The notes beneath the pieces are model-generated. The model was not told where the DNA came from. It did no database searches and worked only from the letters and a program-made list of their open reading frames with translations. The translations under genes were made by a program, and so were the position numbers. Shown here one piece after another: positions 24,541 to 33,286 of a stretch of DNA of 64,000 nt (the stretch's first letter is position 1; each line of letters starts with the position of its first letter). Source of the DNA: JAQGMV01 sp035626595 (lineage in GTDB: Bacteria; Pseudomonadota; Gammaproteobacteria; Burkholderiales; SG8-41); contig DASPNJ010000037.1 in the NCBI GenBank assembly GCA_035626595.1, forward strand, positions 4,666 to 68,665, in the 5' to 3' direction.

Positions 24541-25506
24541 GTGCCCATAAAGTTCACAAGGCGCATGGGCGCGTTTCTTGCGGACGCCCGCGTGGAGCAC
24601 GTCATGGTCGATCCGTCCCACACGCTGATCTCGCCGAGCGATCTCCCGGTGAGACGACTGTTCGAGGTCGAGCCCCCGGGACTGCTCTATCACTACACGA
24701 CCATCGCCGGCGCGTTCGGCATCCTCAGCAGCGACGCGCTGTGGATGACGAAGATCCGCTACCTGAACGACACGAGCGAGCTGGAAATCGGCATCGCGAC
24801 TTTCCGCGAGGTGCTGGAGCATCTACTGCGGGAAGCGCGCCCGCGCGACGAGCTGGAGCTGTTCGACGCGCTGCGCGGCGGGCTCGCGACCGTCGCGAGC
24901 AGCAACATCTGCGTCGCAAGCTTCTGCGAGCACGGCGATCTTTTGAGCCAGTGGCGCTGGTACGGCGAGGGCGGCCGCGGCGTGTCGCTCGGTGTGTCCT
25001 CGCGCGTGCTGCGCGGAATGGCGAAAAGCGCGATCAACCTCTGGAAGTGCATCTACGACGTGGAGGCGCACCGTGCGCTTCTGCTGGCGCTCGTGGACGG
25101 CCTGCTCGAGGCGCATCGGGGCCTTCGTGCCGAAAATGGCGGAGCCGTATCGGCGGAGGCGAGCCACCTCCTGCTGCAGCGCTTCTTCGTGAGCTTTCTG
25201 CAGATCGCGCCCATTATCAAGAACCCGAATTTCGCGGAAGAGCGCGAGTGGCGGCTCGTCTCCCTCCCGGTCGAGCTCGACGACGAGGGCTACGGCGTGT
25301 GCGTGATCGGCGATCGCATCATGCAGCGCTACGAGCTGAAGTTTCCGCGCGATCCCGACGGCTGGTGCCGTGCGATCGGTCAGGTCGTCGTCGGGCCGAC
25401 CAAGGATCCCGAGCTGATCGGCGAGGCGATTGCGGTGCTGTGCCACAAGAACCGCTTCGAGTGCCCGCACATCATCTATTCGGACATCCCGTTCCGCAGC
25501 AGCTGA
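24541..25506 (+). CDS. DUF2971-domain protein
   Basis: A 321-residue soluble protein of the DUF2971 family, whose biochemical function is not established. Visible family features are LYHYTT near residue 48, LNDTSELEIG near 76, SFCEHGDLLSQWRWYG near 126 and EEREWRLVS near 234. The spaced H-Y, S-W-Y and E-W-R pattern reminds me of ADP-ribosyltransferase-like folds, but that is inference. The GTG start follows AAGGAAG by 8 nt; ATG codons at 24565 and 24604 are alternatives. It is divergent from ahpC and monocistronic. Confidence 0.75.
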   Translation: MPIKFTRRMGAFLADARVEHVMVDPSHTLISPSDLPVRRLFEVEPPGLLYHYTTIAGAFGILSSDALWMTKIRYLNDTSELEIGIATFREVLEHLLREARPRDELELFDALRGGLATVASSNICVASFCEHGDLLSQWRWYGEGGRGVSLGVSSRVLRGMAKSAINLWKCIYDVEAHRALLLALVDGLLEAHRGLRAENGGAVSAEASHLLLQRFFVSFLQIAPIIKNPNFAEEREWRLVSLPVELDDEGYGVCVIGDRIMQRYELKFPRDPDGWCRAIGQVVVGPTKDPELIGEAIAVLCHKNRFECPHIIYSDIPFRSS

Positions 25507-25518
25507 CGCGCTGGAAGC

Positions 25519-25622
25519 GCGTCATTGCGAGGAGGCGGCTTGGCCGACGCGGCGATCCCGGAGCGTCCGCGATCGTGCGCCACGAGATTGCTTCGGTCGC
25601 TGGCGCTCCTCGCAATGACACA
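25519..25622. repeat. class C dispersed repeat between convergent genes
   Basis: A long copy: GTCATTGCGAGGAGG at the left and GTGCGCCACGAGATTGC with an inverted TCGCAATGACA end at the right. It fills nearly the whole gap between DUF2971 and the convergent maiA-like gene. Confidence 0.85.
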
Positions 25623-25632
25623 TTAGCGGTCA

Positions 25633-26292
25633 CTAGTGCGTCACCTTCGCGGGGGCGCCGGGTTGTTTCAGCGGCGCCGACTGCTCGAACGCAGGGATCT
25701 TCATGCATTCGCCGAAGATCCGCATGACGGCCGGCACACTCGAGGTGTCGAAACCGAACAGCTGCGCGCCGAATACCTGCGAGACGACGCACACGTCCGC
25801 CAGCGTCGGTGCGCTGCCGTGGCAGAAGCGGGCGGTCTCGATCTCCTTCACGAGCTGCGCTTCGACCGCCTGCAGCCCTTTCATCGACCAGTTCTCGATC
25901 CACCGGTTGCGCTTCGCCTCGTCGATGCCGAGGTCCTGCGTCAGGAAATCGCGCACGCGCGGCACGATCAGGGGGTGCGTGTCCGAGACGACGATCTGCG
26001 CCAGCCCGCGCACACGCGCGCGGCCGCGCGGGTCGGGCGGCAGCAGCGGCGGCGTCCGCTGCGTCTCCTCGAGATACTCGAGGATCGCCATCGACTGAAA
26101 CAGCGGCGCGTCGTCGTCGATGACGAGCGAGGGCACCACGGCCTGGGGATTGATTGCCTTGTACGCGTCCGCGTGCTGGTCGCCTTTCATGAGATCGACC
26201 GGGATCTCCTCGAAAGCGACGCCCTTCAGCCGCAACGCTATGCGCACGCGACAGGAAGCGAGAGAGCGCCAGAAGCCGTAAAGCTTGATCAT
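25633..26292 (-). CDS. maiA: maleylacetoacetate isomerase (zeta-class GST)
   Basis: A 219-residue zeta-class glutathione transferase. The N-terminal motif FWRSLASCRVRIAL carries the SSxxCxVR-type glutathione site; NPQAVVPSLV and QSMAILEYLEE are the thioredoxin-fold landmarks. In tyrosine/homogentisate breakdown this enzyme converts maleylacetoacetate to fumarylacetoacetate. No fumarylacetoacetase or homogentisate dioxygenase is in the window, so another zeta-GST role (for example maleylpyruvate isomerisation) is possible. The class D repeat supplies GGGGGTGACATC before the ATG. Confidence 0.85.
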   Translation of the reverse strand: MIKLYGFWRSLASCRVRIALRLKGVAFEEIPVDLMKGDQHADAYKAINPQAVVPSLVIDDDAPLFQSMAILEYLEETQRTPPLLPPDPRGRARVRGLAQIVVSDTHPLIVPRVRDFLTQDLGIDEAKRNRWIENWSMKGLQAVEAQLVKEIETARFCHGSAPTLADVCVVSQVFGAQLFGFDTSSVPAVMRIFGECMKIPAFEQSAPLKQPGAPAKVTH

Positions 26293-26294
26293 GA

Positions 26295-26340
26295 TGTCAC
26301 CCCCACCCCGACCCTCCCCGTCGATGGGAGGGAGGGTTAA
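26295..26340 (-). repeat. class D dispersed repeat supplying the maiA ribosome-binding site
   Basis: On the minus strand the hairpin region CTCCCATCGACGGGGAG is followed by GGGTCGGGGTGGGGGT, which ends at the maiA start. Orientation relative to the start is the same as in the other three class D copies. Confidence 0.75.
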
Positions 26341-26388
26341 ATGACCTCCCCGAAGTTACCGGCTGTAGGGTGGGCGAAGCCCGCCAAC

Positions 26389-28128
26389 TCAGCGCGCTGG
26401 AATGATGGGCAAGAGTATATAGGCGAGGTGCTGGGGGCCTACGTGCAGCGTCGTGCGGCCGCCGAAGAGCGATTTCGGGCGCTCGCGCGGGTCGTCGTGC
26501 AGGAAGGGTCCGCAGCCGAGGAGCTCGTTCTTGAAGTTCGACAGCCGCGCGCCGGTCGATTTGGCGAACTCGTAGTCGCGGCCACGTACCGTGAGCGCGA
26601 TGCGGTAGCCGGCCGGCACGACGATGGACGTCGGCCACAACTCGATATCCACCGGCACGATCTCGCCGGGCCGCAGCGGCTGGCGCTCGTCGTGGGTGTG
26701 ATACGGGCGCCATGGGATGGAGAGCTTCGGGTCGAGCTTGCGGTGCGATGCGCGCAGCCAGCCCTGAGCCACCGGCGTGTGCGGATCGATCGCGCCGATG
26801 AAGACGACCTCGCGCAGGTCCGGCGTGAAAACGCGCAGCACGAGGAAGAGGTCGGCGTCGGCCGTCGACGACGAAATGAAAAGCCGCGCCGCAACCGGGC
26901 CGGTGATCTCCGTCTCGGCATCGAGCGGGCGCGCGACGAAAGTGAGTCCATCGCCCAGCGCGTCGAAGGTGACCGCTTCCGCGCTCCGGCTGGGCTCGCG
27001 ATTCAGCGTGCCCGCGGCATCGAGATGCAGCTTCGTCCAGCGCGTGCGCGCGAGCGGCCATTCGTTCTCGTGCCGCTCGACGAAGCGATCGACATGACGC
27101 ACCTGGAGCTGCACGCGCGGCTGCTCGGTCCAGCCGGTGTTCTCGCCTTTGAGAAAGTGGCCGAAGAAGCGCTTCTGCAGGCGCACGCCGTAATCGGTAT
27201 AGAAATGCGTCCAGTGCTCGAGCCCGTGCGCCTCGAGCCACTTGTCTGTCGAAGCCGCGCGCAGGAACGCTTCGAAGTTGCCGCGCGGATGCAGCCCCTG
27301 GCCGCCCCAGTTCGCCGCCGTGAGCAGCGGCGCGGTGATGTTCTCCCACACCGGAGAGCGTGCGCGGTGATACTCGTCGTCCAGCGGGTGGGCCAGGATC
27401 TCGTCGCCGAAGTCGCAGCGGTTTGCCGCGAGCTGCTTGTCAGAAAGCGTCTCGTCGCCGCACACGAGGTCGCGCGTGACGCGGCTGCGGGGGCCGCGCT
27501 CGCCGAGGCCGTATTGCACCGTCTTCACCTGCATGTCGTACCAATTGCCGAAGAAGGTGTTGAGGATGCCGCCGTGGTGCGTCATGTCGCGGTACCAGTC
27601 CGCGCCGCCTTCCCACACGCACATCGCCGCAAGGTGCGGCGGCTGGAGCGAGGCGACGTGCCACTGGTTCGTACCGTAGTAGGAGACGCCGTTCAGCCCG
27701 ACTTTGCCATTCGACCACCGCTGTACACCGGCCCATTCGATGCATTGGTAGAAGTCCTTCGTCTCGCGCGGGGAGAACGGATCGAGAAATCCGGGCGAGC
27801 GGCCGGCGCCGCGCGAGTCCACGCGCACGCAGACGTAACCGTCAGGCACCCACTTCTCCGGATCGACCACTTCCCAGTTCTGGTACTGGTTCGTCGAGCC
27901 GTATGCAACATCCGGATGCTCCGCGATCATGCGCTGCCACGCACTCGGGTAGCCGTCCTGAAACGCGAGACCCTTCGCGTACGGACCGTACGTGAGGATC
28001 ACCGGAAAGCGCCCGTCGTCGACGGGACGGAACACGTCCGCGCGCAGCGTGATGCCGTCGTCCACGGTAATGCCGATGTCCCACTCGATGCGCATGCCAT
28101 CGCGTAGCTCGGACTTGTGCGCGCCCAT
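26389..28128 (-). CDS. CocE/NonD-family hydrolase
   Basis: A 579-residue serine hydrolase of the X-Pro dipeptidyl-peptidase / cocaine esterase family. The N-terminal alpha/beta-hydrolase domain has DGITLRADVFRP near residue 24, RVDSRGAGRSPG near 103 and the nucleophile in GVSYYG (Ser about 147). A C-terminal jelly-roll domain (about 350-579) is typical of the family. There is no signal peptide, so it is probably cytoplasmic. The substrate (ester, amide or acylated compound) cannot be told. Confidence 0.88.
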   Translation of the reverse strand: MGAHKSELRDGMRIEWDIGITVDDGITLRADVFRPVDDGRFPVILTYGPYAKGLAFQDGYPSAWQRMIAEHPDVAYGSTNQYQNWEVVDPEKWVPDGYVCVRVDSRGAGRSPGFLDPFSPRETKDFYQCIEWAGVQRWSNGKVGLNGVSYYGTNQWHVASLQPPHLAAMCVWEGGADWYRDMTHHGGILNTFFGNWYDMQVKTVQYGLGERGPRSRVTRDLVCGDETLSDKQLAANRCDFGDEILAHPLDDEYHRARSPVWENITAPLLTAANWGGQGLHPRGNFEAFLRAASTDKWLEAHGLEHWTHFYTDYGVRLQKRFFGHFLKGENTGWTEQPRVQLQVRHVDRFVERHENEWPLARTRWTKLHLDAAGTLNREPSRSAEAVTFDALGDGLTFVARPLDAETEITGPVAARLFISSSTADADLFLVLRVFTPDLREVVFIGAIDPHTPVAQGWLRASHRKLDPKLSIPWRPYHTHDERQPLRPGEIVPVDIELWPTSIVVPAGYRIALTVRGRDYEFAKSTGARLSNFKNELLGCGPFLHDDPRERPKSLFGGRTTLHVGPQHLAYILLPIIPAR

Positions 28129-28175
28129 GGCTGTTATATTAGCGACCTCCGCAGTAATCCCCTGGAGTCCACGGT

Positions 28176-29054
28176 TTGAAAATCGGTGTCGCCGGGACCG
28201 GCCGCATGGGCGCTGCCATGGCGCAGCGTCTGTTGAGCGTCGGTCACGAGGTGAGCGTGTGGAACCGCTCGGCGGAAAAAACGCAAACGCTCGCGGAAGT
28301 CGGCGCGAAAGTCGCCGCGAGCGCGCGCGAGCTGGCGAGCGCGTGCGAGATCGTCATCAGCACGTTGACCGACGCAGCCGCGATCGAAGGCGTTTACGCA
28401 GGCGAACGCGGACTCCTCGCCGCCGACGTCAAAGGCAGGCTGTTCATCGAAATGAGCACCGTGCGGCCCGTGGTTGAACAAGAGCTCGCGCAGAAGGTGA
28501 AGGCGCAGGGCGCGGCACTCGTCGATTGCCCCGTCGGCGGCTCGACCGGTCCGGCGCGCGAAGGCAAGCTCATCGGTTTCGCCGGCGGCGATGCCGCAGA
28601 CGTCGCGCGCGCAAAGCCGGTGCTGGATCAGCTTTGCCGCCGGCTAGAGCACGTGGGTCCGGTGGGGGCCGGCGCGCGCATGAAGCTCGCGATCAACCTC
28701 CCGCTGCTGGTGTACTGGCAGGCGCTGGGCGAAGCGCTACGGCTGATCGAGCCGTTGAACCTCGATCCCGCGCGCGTGGTCGATATCCTGTCGGACACCT
28801 CCGGCGGCCCGAACGTGCTGAAGGCCCGGGGCCCGTCGATCGCCGCGGCGCTGCAGGGCCGGGACACCGGGGCGGTTACCTTCGACGTCGATTCGATCCG
28901 CAAGGACCTGCGCACCATGATCGAGGAAGGCCGCGCGCTGGGTGCGGATCTGCCGGTGAGCGCGCGAGCGCTGGCGTGTTTCGACGAGGCTTCGGAAGAC
29001 GGGCTGGGACCGAAGGACGGTGCGACGCTGCCCGCGAGGGTTGCGAAGCGGTAA
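28176..29054 (+). CDS. NAD(P)-dependent beta-hydroxyacid dehydrogenase (3-hydroxyisobutyrate dehydrogenase family)
   Basis: A 292-residue member of the beta-hydroxyacid dehydrogenase family. It has the Rossmann motif GTGRMG (residues 7-12), the substrate-binding PVGGSTGPAREG (119-130) and the catalytic Lys170 in MKLAIN. It oxidises a beta-hydroxyacid or reduces a semialdehyde, such as 3-hydroxyisobutyrate or tartronate semialdehyde. I accept the TTG start at 28176, 8 nt after GGAG, because MKIGVAGTG begins there. The divergent CocE gene leaves 47 bp for both promoters. Confidence 0.88.
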   Translation: MKIGVAGTGRMGAAMAQRLLSVGHEVSVWNRSAEKTQTLAEVGAKVAASARELASACEIVISTLTDAAAIEGVYAGERGLLAADVKGRLFIEMSTVRPVVEQELAQKVKAQGAALVDCPVGGSTGPAREGKLIGFAGGDAADVARAKPVLDQLCRRLEHVGPVGAGARMKLAINLPLLVYWQALGEALRLIEPLNLDPARVVDILSDTSGGPNVLKARGPSIAAALQGRDTGAVTFDVDSIRKDLRTMIEEGRALGADLPVSARALACFDEASEDGLGPKDGATLPARVAKR

Positions 29055-29096
29055 ACGTATGCAGGACGAGTGGCTGCGCCGCGTGCACATAACCAC

Positions 29097-29155
29097 GTAG
29101 GGTGCGCTGATAGCGCACCGACGGGATGGTGCGCCACTGGCGCACCCTACGACCA
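29097..29155. repeat. class A dispersed palindromic repeat
   Basis: Paired palindromes GGTGCGCTGATAGCGCACC and GGTGCGCCACTGGCGCACC between the dehydrogenase and the dioxygenase gene. A half copy of the class E element (CGTCGACAGGCTCAG) follows at about 29171. Confidence 0.85.
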
Positions 29156-29215
29156 AGCAGCATGGTGCGCCCGTCGACAGGCTCAGGATGCACCCTACGA
29201 AACAAGGATACGACG

Positions 29216-30163
29216 ATGACCACGCAGTTCCAGACTCTTCCCATGAACGCCGCCCTCGGCGCCGAGATCCGCGGCCTCGACCTGAGACAGCTCGACGACG
29301 AGACGTTTCAGACGCTGCACGACGTCTGGCTCGAGCACCTGCTGCTCGTGTTCCGGAAACAGTCGCTGACGCCCGAAGATCTCGTGACGCTGGTGCGCCG
29401 CTTCGGTACGCCCGTCACCTCCTCCAACCTGCACAAGCGCGATCTCTCCGACCGCACCGCGAACCAGATCTTCAACCTGCCGCCGGAAGTCACGGTCGTC
29501 ACCAACGTAAAGGAGCAGGGGAAACCCGTCGGGATCCTCGGCGACGGCGAGGTGGTGTGGCACGCGGACTTCTCGTTCAAGGAGCGGCCGACGGCGGCGC
29601 GCATGCTGCTCGCGGTCGAGGTGCCGCCCGCGGAGCTTGGCGGGCATACGTACTTCCTCAACTGCTACGCCGCGTATGAAGCGCTGCCGGCGGATCTCAA
29701 GAAGCGGATCGTCGGCAAGACGATCAAGCAGGCGGACATCATCGACACCGCGATGAAGGTACGGCCGGGGATGTCGCTCGACATGGACATCCGCAATGTG
29801 CCGGGGCCGAGTCATCCGATCATTTCCACGCACCCCGAAACGGGCGCGAACATGCTGTTTCTCGGCCGGCGCCACGGATCGTATGTGAACGGCCTGTCGC
29901 TCCAGGATTCCGAAGCGCTGCTGGACGCGTTATGGGCGCATGCGACGAAACCGGAGTTCTCTTACGAGCACCTGTGGGCGGCCGGCGACGTCGTGGTGTG
30001 GGACAACCGCGCGACGCTGCATAAGCGCGATCCGTTCGATTCGAACGCGCGCCGCGTGCTCTACGCCGCGCAGGTCGAAGGCCACAGGCCGTTCGAAGGC
30101 CCCGACGCATTGAGCCGTCCCTTCCATCCGCGTTATCGCGCAGCCGCGGCGCAACACGCATGA
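29216..30163 (+). CDS. TauD/TfdA-family 2-oxoglutarate-dependent dioxygenase
   Basis: A 315-residue Fe(II)/2-oxoglutarate dioxygenase. The iron triad is visible as VWHADFSF (His116, Asp118) and WDNRATLH (His269), with the 2-oxoglutarate Arg a few residues later. It is only distantly similar to the one at 5699. The ATG at 29216 follows AAGGA; the frame to 29126 is repeat-derived. The stop overlaps the ATG of an enolase-superfamily gene (ATGA), so both enzymes probably act in one pathway. Confidence 0.9.
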   Translation: MTTQFQTLPMNAALGAEIRGLDLRQLDDETFQTLHDVWLEHLLLVFRKQSLTPEDLVTLVRRFGTPVTSSNLHKRDLSDRTANQIFNLPPEVTVVTNVKEQGKPVGILGDGEVVWHADFSFKERPTAARMLLAVEVPPAELGGHTYFLNCYAAYEALPADLKKRIVGKTIKQADIIDTAMKVRPGMSLDMDIRNVPGPSHPIISTHPETGANMLFLGRRHGSYVNGLSLQDSEALLDALWAHATKPEFSYEHLWAAGDVVVWDNRATLHKRDPFDSNARRVLYAAQVEGHRPFEGPDALSRPFHPRYRAAAAQHA

Positions 30164-31332
30164 TCGAGCGCATCGAAATCTTCGTGACGGCGCTCTCCGC
30201 GCGCGTCCAGCGCATTTTCGCGAGCGGCAGTTACGACACCGGTCCGGCGGACCGCATTCTCGGCAAACCCGTGGTCGTGAAGGTTTATGCCGACGGCGTC
30301 GTGGGGCTCGCCCAGATCCGTCCGATCAGCCCCGGTCACTTCGTCGCGGACACGACGCACAGCGTGGTCTCCGCGATCAAGGAAATCTACGGTCCCGCGC
30401 TCATCGGCAAATCGATCTTCGACATCGAATCCGCGAATCAGACCTTCGACGCGCGCCTGAACGGCAACCCGGCCGCGCGCGCGCTGCTCGACATCGCGCT
30501 GCGCGATGCAATGGGCAAGGCGCTCGGGAAGCCCGTCTACGATCTCATCGGCGGCTGCTGCCAGCCGCGCATCCCGCTCGAGTGGTCGGTCAGCATGGCC
30601 GAGGACGTCGGCACGATGGTGGCGGAAGCGAAGCGCGCGCTCGACGAGTTCGGGATCCGCGTGCTGTGCCTGAAGATGGGCGACCGTCGCGGCGTGCGCC
30701 AGGACATCAGGAACTTCGAGACGGTGCGGCGCGCGCTCGGCGATGACGTCATGATCGGCATCGATCCGAACACCGGCTGGACGCTGGCCGACGCGTTGTA
30801 TGCGATCGATGCGCTGAAGCCGCTCAACGTGGGCTATATCGAGCAGCCGATCGCGCGCAGGAATCTCACCGGAATGGCGGAGATCCGCCGCGCGGCGAAC
30901 GGCATACCGGTGATGGCCGACGAAGGTCTCTTCACGATCCAGGACGCCTACGCGCTTGCCGAAGCGCGCGCGGTCGATGCCTACTGCATCAAGCTCTACA
31001 AGATCGGCGGGCTCACGCCGGCGAAGAAGATCGCGGCGATCGCGGAAGCGACCGGCATCCAGTTGAACTGCGGCGGACTGGCGGTGCAGTGCCAGCTCGA
31101 AGCCGCCGCCAGCGCGCACTTCTACGCGAGCACGCCGGCATCGCAGATGATGGGCGCCGGCGAGTTCGTGTTCGGGCTGAACGCGACGGCGAAGGACCCG
31201 CTATCGCCGGAGAGCGACTTCCGCATCCGCGAAGGTCACGTCGACGTGCCGCGCGGCCCCGGCCTCGGCATCACGATCGACGAGGCGGCGCTCAAGAGAC
31301 ACACGCTACTTCACGAGGTAGTGGAAGCGTAG
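30160..31332 (+). CDS. mandelate racemase / muconate lactonizing enzyme family protein
   Basis: A 390-residue enolase-superfamily enzyme: capping domain (1-130), then a barrel with magnesium ligands in GIDPNTGW (Asp about 201), YIEQPI (Glu about 228) and MADEG (Asp or Glu about 253), and a Lys-rich IKLYKIGG motif near 276 on the opposite face. The layout favours the muconate-cycloisomerase/dipeptide-epimerase branch over mandelate racemase. It acts by abstracting the alpha-proton of a carboxylate. It is coupled to the dioxygenase by a 4-nt overlap. Its TAG stop is the first part of a class A repeat. Confidence 0.88.
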   Translation: MIERIEIFVTALSARVQRIFASGSYDTGPADRILGKPVVVKVYADGVVGLAQIRPISPGHFVADTTHSVVSAIKEIYGPALIGKSIFDIESANQTFDARLNGNPAARALLDIALRDAMGKALGKPVYDLIGGCCQPRIPLEWSVSMAEDVGTMVAEAKRALDEFGIRVLCLKMGDRRGVRQDIRNFETVRRALGDDVMIGIDPNTGWTLADALYAIDALKPLNVGYIEQPIARRNLTGMAEIRRAANGIPVMADEGLFTIQDAYALAEARAVDAYCIKLYKIGGLTPAKKIAAIAEATGIQLNCGGLAVQCQLEAAASAHFYASTPASQMMGAGEFVFGLNATAKDPLSPESDFRIREGHVDVPRGPGLGITIDEAALKRHTLLHEVVEA

Positions 31333-31416
31333 GGTGCGCTAGTAGCGCACCATCGCGGTGCGCCGGCGGCGCACCCTACGTAGCGCACCGGCCGGTGCGT
31401 CACCGACGCACCCTAC
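31329..31416. repeat. class A repeat cluster between convergent genes
   Basis: Three palindromic units in a row, starting with the TAG stop of the enolase-superfamily gene and ending at the stop of the cupin gene. Confidence 0.85.
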
Positions 31417-31958
31417 GGATTGGCCAGCCGCTTGTTCGATTCCTCGAACTTGCGCATCGTATCTTCGACGTCGTAGGGCTGCTCGACCATCGTCTGCGGG
31501 TCCCACTCGCTGCGCGGTGTGGCGAAGAAATCACCGCCGTAAACGTGGAGCGCCGCCGTGACCTGGTCGAGCGGGTTCGTAACGGCATGGATGATCGTCT
31601 CGCCAAGCGGCGCGACCTCCTTCGGGTCGAGCACCTTCAGGCCGTGCCGCACCAGGCCGTGTTCGCCGCGCCGGAAGAACGTGTTCTCTTCGCGGCCGCT
31701 GTAGAGCCCGATCACGGCCCACATGCGATGGTCGTGCGGCTTGAAGACCATGCCGGGTCCCCAGCGCAGATCCAGGATGGTGAGGTCTTCCGATACATGG
31801 AGCTTGTTCACGCCCGCGCGCGTAGGCTCGCCGAGCGCGCGCAGGATGCCTGCGGGATCGCTGACCGCTTTCGTGACCAGCTCACGAATCGCCGCCTGCG
31901 GGCGGTCTTCCTTCAGCGCCGCCCGGCATTCCTCGATGAATCGCTCTTTATCGAACAT
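31413..31958 (-). CDS. cysteine-dioxygenase-like cupin
   Basis: A 181-residue small-molecule thiol dioxygenase-like cupin. Candidate iron ligands are His75 and His77 (KPHDH) and His138 (LHVYGGDFF), matching the three-His site of cysteine and 3-mercaptopropionate dioxygenases. It would oxidise a thiol to a sulfinate in the cytoplasm. A glutaredoxin-domain protein and a GST are the next genes upstream in the same direction, which supports a thiol-related role. Confidence 0.75.
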   Translation of the reverse strand: MFDKERFIEECRAALKEDRPQAAIRELVTKAVSDPAGILRALGEPTRAGVNKLHVSEDLTILDLRWGPGMVFKPHDHRMWAVIGLYSGREENTFFRRGEHGLVRHGLKVLDPKEVAPLGETIIHAVTNPLDQVTAALHVYGGDFFATPRSEWDPQTMVEQPYDVEDTMRKFEESNKRLANP

Positions 31959-31985
31959 GGCGATGTTCCTTTCGTTCCGTGCGTC

Positions 31986-32471
31986 CTATTTCTTCGCGAA
32001 CAGCGCGTCATAAGCAGGCCGCGAAAAGCCCTGGACGCGCTGGCCGCTCACCAGCAGCACCGGCACGCCACGGCCGCTGCCGGATTGCACGAGGGCCTTC
32101 ATGCCCTCGGGCGTGTCGATGTCCTGGCGCTGATACGCGATCCGCTTCTCTGCAAGATACGCTTCGGCCTGCCGGCAGTACTTGCACCACGACGCGCTGA
32201 ACAGCACCGGCGTGGACCCGCTCGGCGCCGCGCTGTTCGCGAGTCGCTTCTGCATGCCCTTCTCGAGCTCCTGCCGGTAACGCACGACCGATTCCGGCAT
32301 CGGCGTGGACGGGAGGTTCGAGAAATTGAACGTCTGCTCGATTTTGCCCGTCGCGGGCGGCTGATCGCTGTACACGACGCGCCCGTCGGGCATGACCGAC
32401 TTGTAGAGCGTAGCCGCGGACGCCAGCAGCGGCGCCAGCAGCCCCAGCATCATGATCACTTTCACCGTCAC
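31986..32471 (-). CDS. secreted DUF4124-glutaredoxin fusion protein
   Basis: A 161-residue exported protein: signal peptide (about 1-20), a DUF4124-like stretch (LYKSVMPDGRVVYSDQPP, residues 22-39), a linker, then a glutaredoxin/thioredoxin-like domain with the CKYC redox motif (Cys96, Cys99) and GVPVLLVSG near 134. It is probably periplasmic and exchanges disulfides. It lies 27 bp from the cupin gene and 34 bp from the GST. Confidence 0.82.
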   Translation of the reverse strand: MTVKVIMMLGLLAPLLASAATLYKSVMPDGRVVYSDQPPATGKIEQTFNFSNLPSTPMPESVVRYRQELEKGMQKRLANSAAPSGSTPVLFSASWCKYCRQAEAYLAEKRIAYQRQDIDTPEGMKALVQSGSGRGVPVLLVSGQRVQGFSRPAYDALFAKK

Positions 32472-32505
32472 ATCCCCCTCCGGATCCGTCCGCGCGGACT
32501 GATGA

Positions 32506-33201
32506 TTACGCCGCGGCGGCCGCGGCCGGCACGAACTTCTGCAGCCAGCGCTTGTTGACGATCATGTTGCGCTGCCATTCCTGCTCGATCTCCGGCACGG
32601 TCGACGTCTTCACCGCGTGGGACGCGAGCAGCGCGTCGCGCCACTTCGAGAGCAGCGGGAATTTTCCGATCACGCCGAGCGGCCGCAGACGGTCCATGAA
32701 CGTGTAGCGCTGGAGGAAGGGCGCGTACGCGGCATCCACCAGCGAAAGCTTCGGTCCGTTGAAATACGGCCCGTCGTTGCCGCGCTTCGCGAGCGCTTCC
32801 TCGAGCTTGGCGAAAGGTCCGGCGATTTTCTCGGCGCGTGTCGTGAATTCCTCTTCGGTATTGGCGTACGCGGTCGTCGAGATCGCGGACGCAAAAGTCG
32901 TGACGTAGTCGGTCCACGCGCGGTTGCGCGCGCGCTCCAGCGGATCCTCCGGGTGCAGCCGCGGCGCCGCGGTCTCGTCGAGGTACTCGGCGATCGCATT
33001 CGACTCGAACAGCGCGTGCTCGCCGTCGATCTGGAGCACGGGCACTTTGGAGTGGGGCGAGATCTTGCGGAACCACTCGGGGCGGTTGTCGCGGTCGATG
33101 TAGGTGATCTCGTACGGGATCTCTTTCGCGCGCAGCACGATCGCGGCGCGCTGCACCCAGGGGCATGTCTTGAAGCTGCAGAGCATGTACTTCGAGGTCA
33201 T
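32506..33201 (-). CDS. glutathione S-transferase family protein
   Basis: A 231-residue GST-fold protein: N-terminal thioredoxin domain with SFKTCPWVQRA (catalytic Cys, omega/beta-type), PHSKVPVLQ and ESNAIAEYLDE, then the helical C-domain. I start at the ATG at 33201, which follows GGAGAACACA; an ATG at 33213 contains that Shine-Dalgarno itself. A Cys in the active site suggests deglutathionylation or thiol transfer. It shares its direction and short gaps with the glutaredoxin and cupin genes. Confidence 0.85.
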   Translation of the reverse strand: MTSKYMLCSFKTCPWVQRAAIVLRAKEIPYEITYIDRDNRPEWFRKISPHSKVPVLQIDGEHALFESNAIAEYLDETAAPRLHPEDPLERARNRAWTDYVTTFASAISTTAYANTEEEFTTRAEKIAGPFAKLEEALAKRGNDGPYFNGPKLSLVDAAYAPFLQRYTFMDRLRPLGVIGKFPLLSKWRDALLASHAVKTSTVPEIEQEWQRNMIVNKRWLQKFVPAAAAAA

Positions 33202-33210
33202 TGTGTTCTC

Positions 33211-33275
33211 CATGACTGGATTCCGCTTTCGCGGGAATGACGATGAGGACCGGATTCCCGCCTGCGCGGCAATGA
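33211..33275. repeat. class B dispersed palindromic repeat pair
   Basis: Two GATTCCCGC...GCGGGAATGAC-type units in the gap between the GST start and the NHL-propeller stop. Confidence 0.8.
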
Positions 33276-33286
33276 GGGTTGATGAG

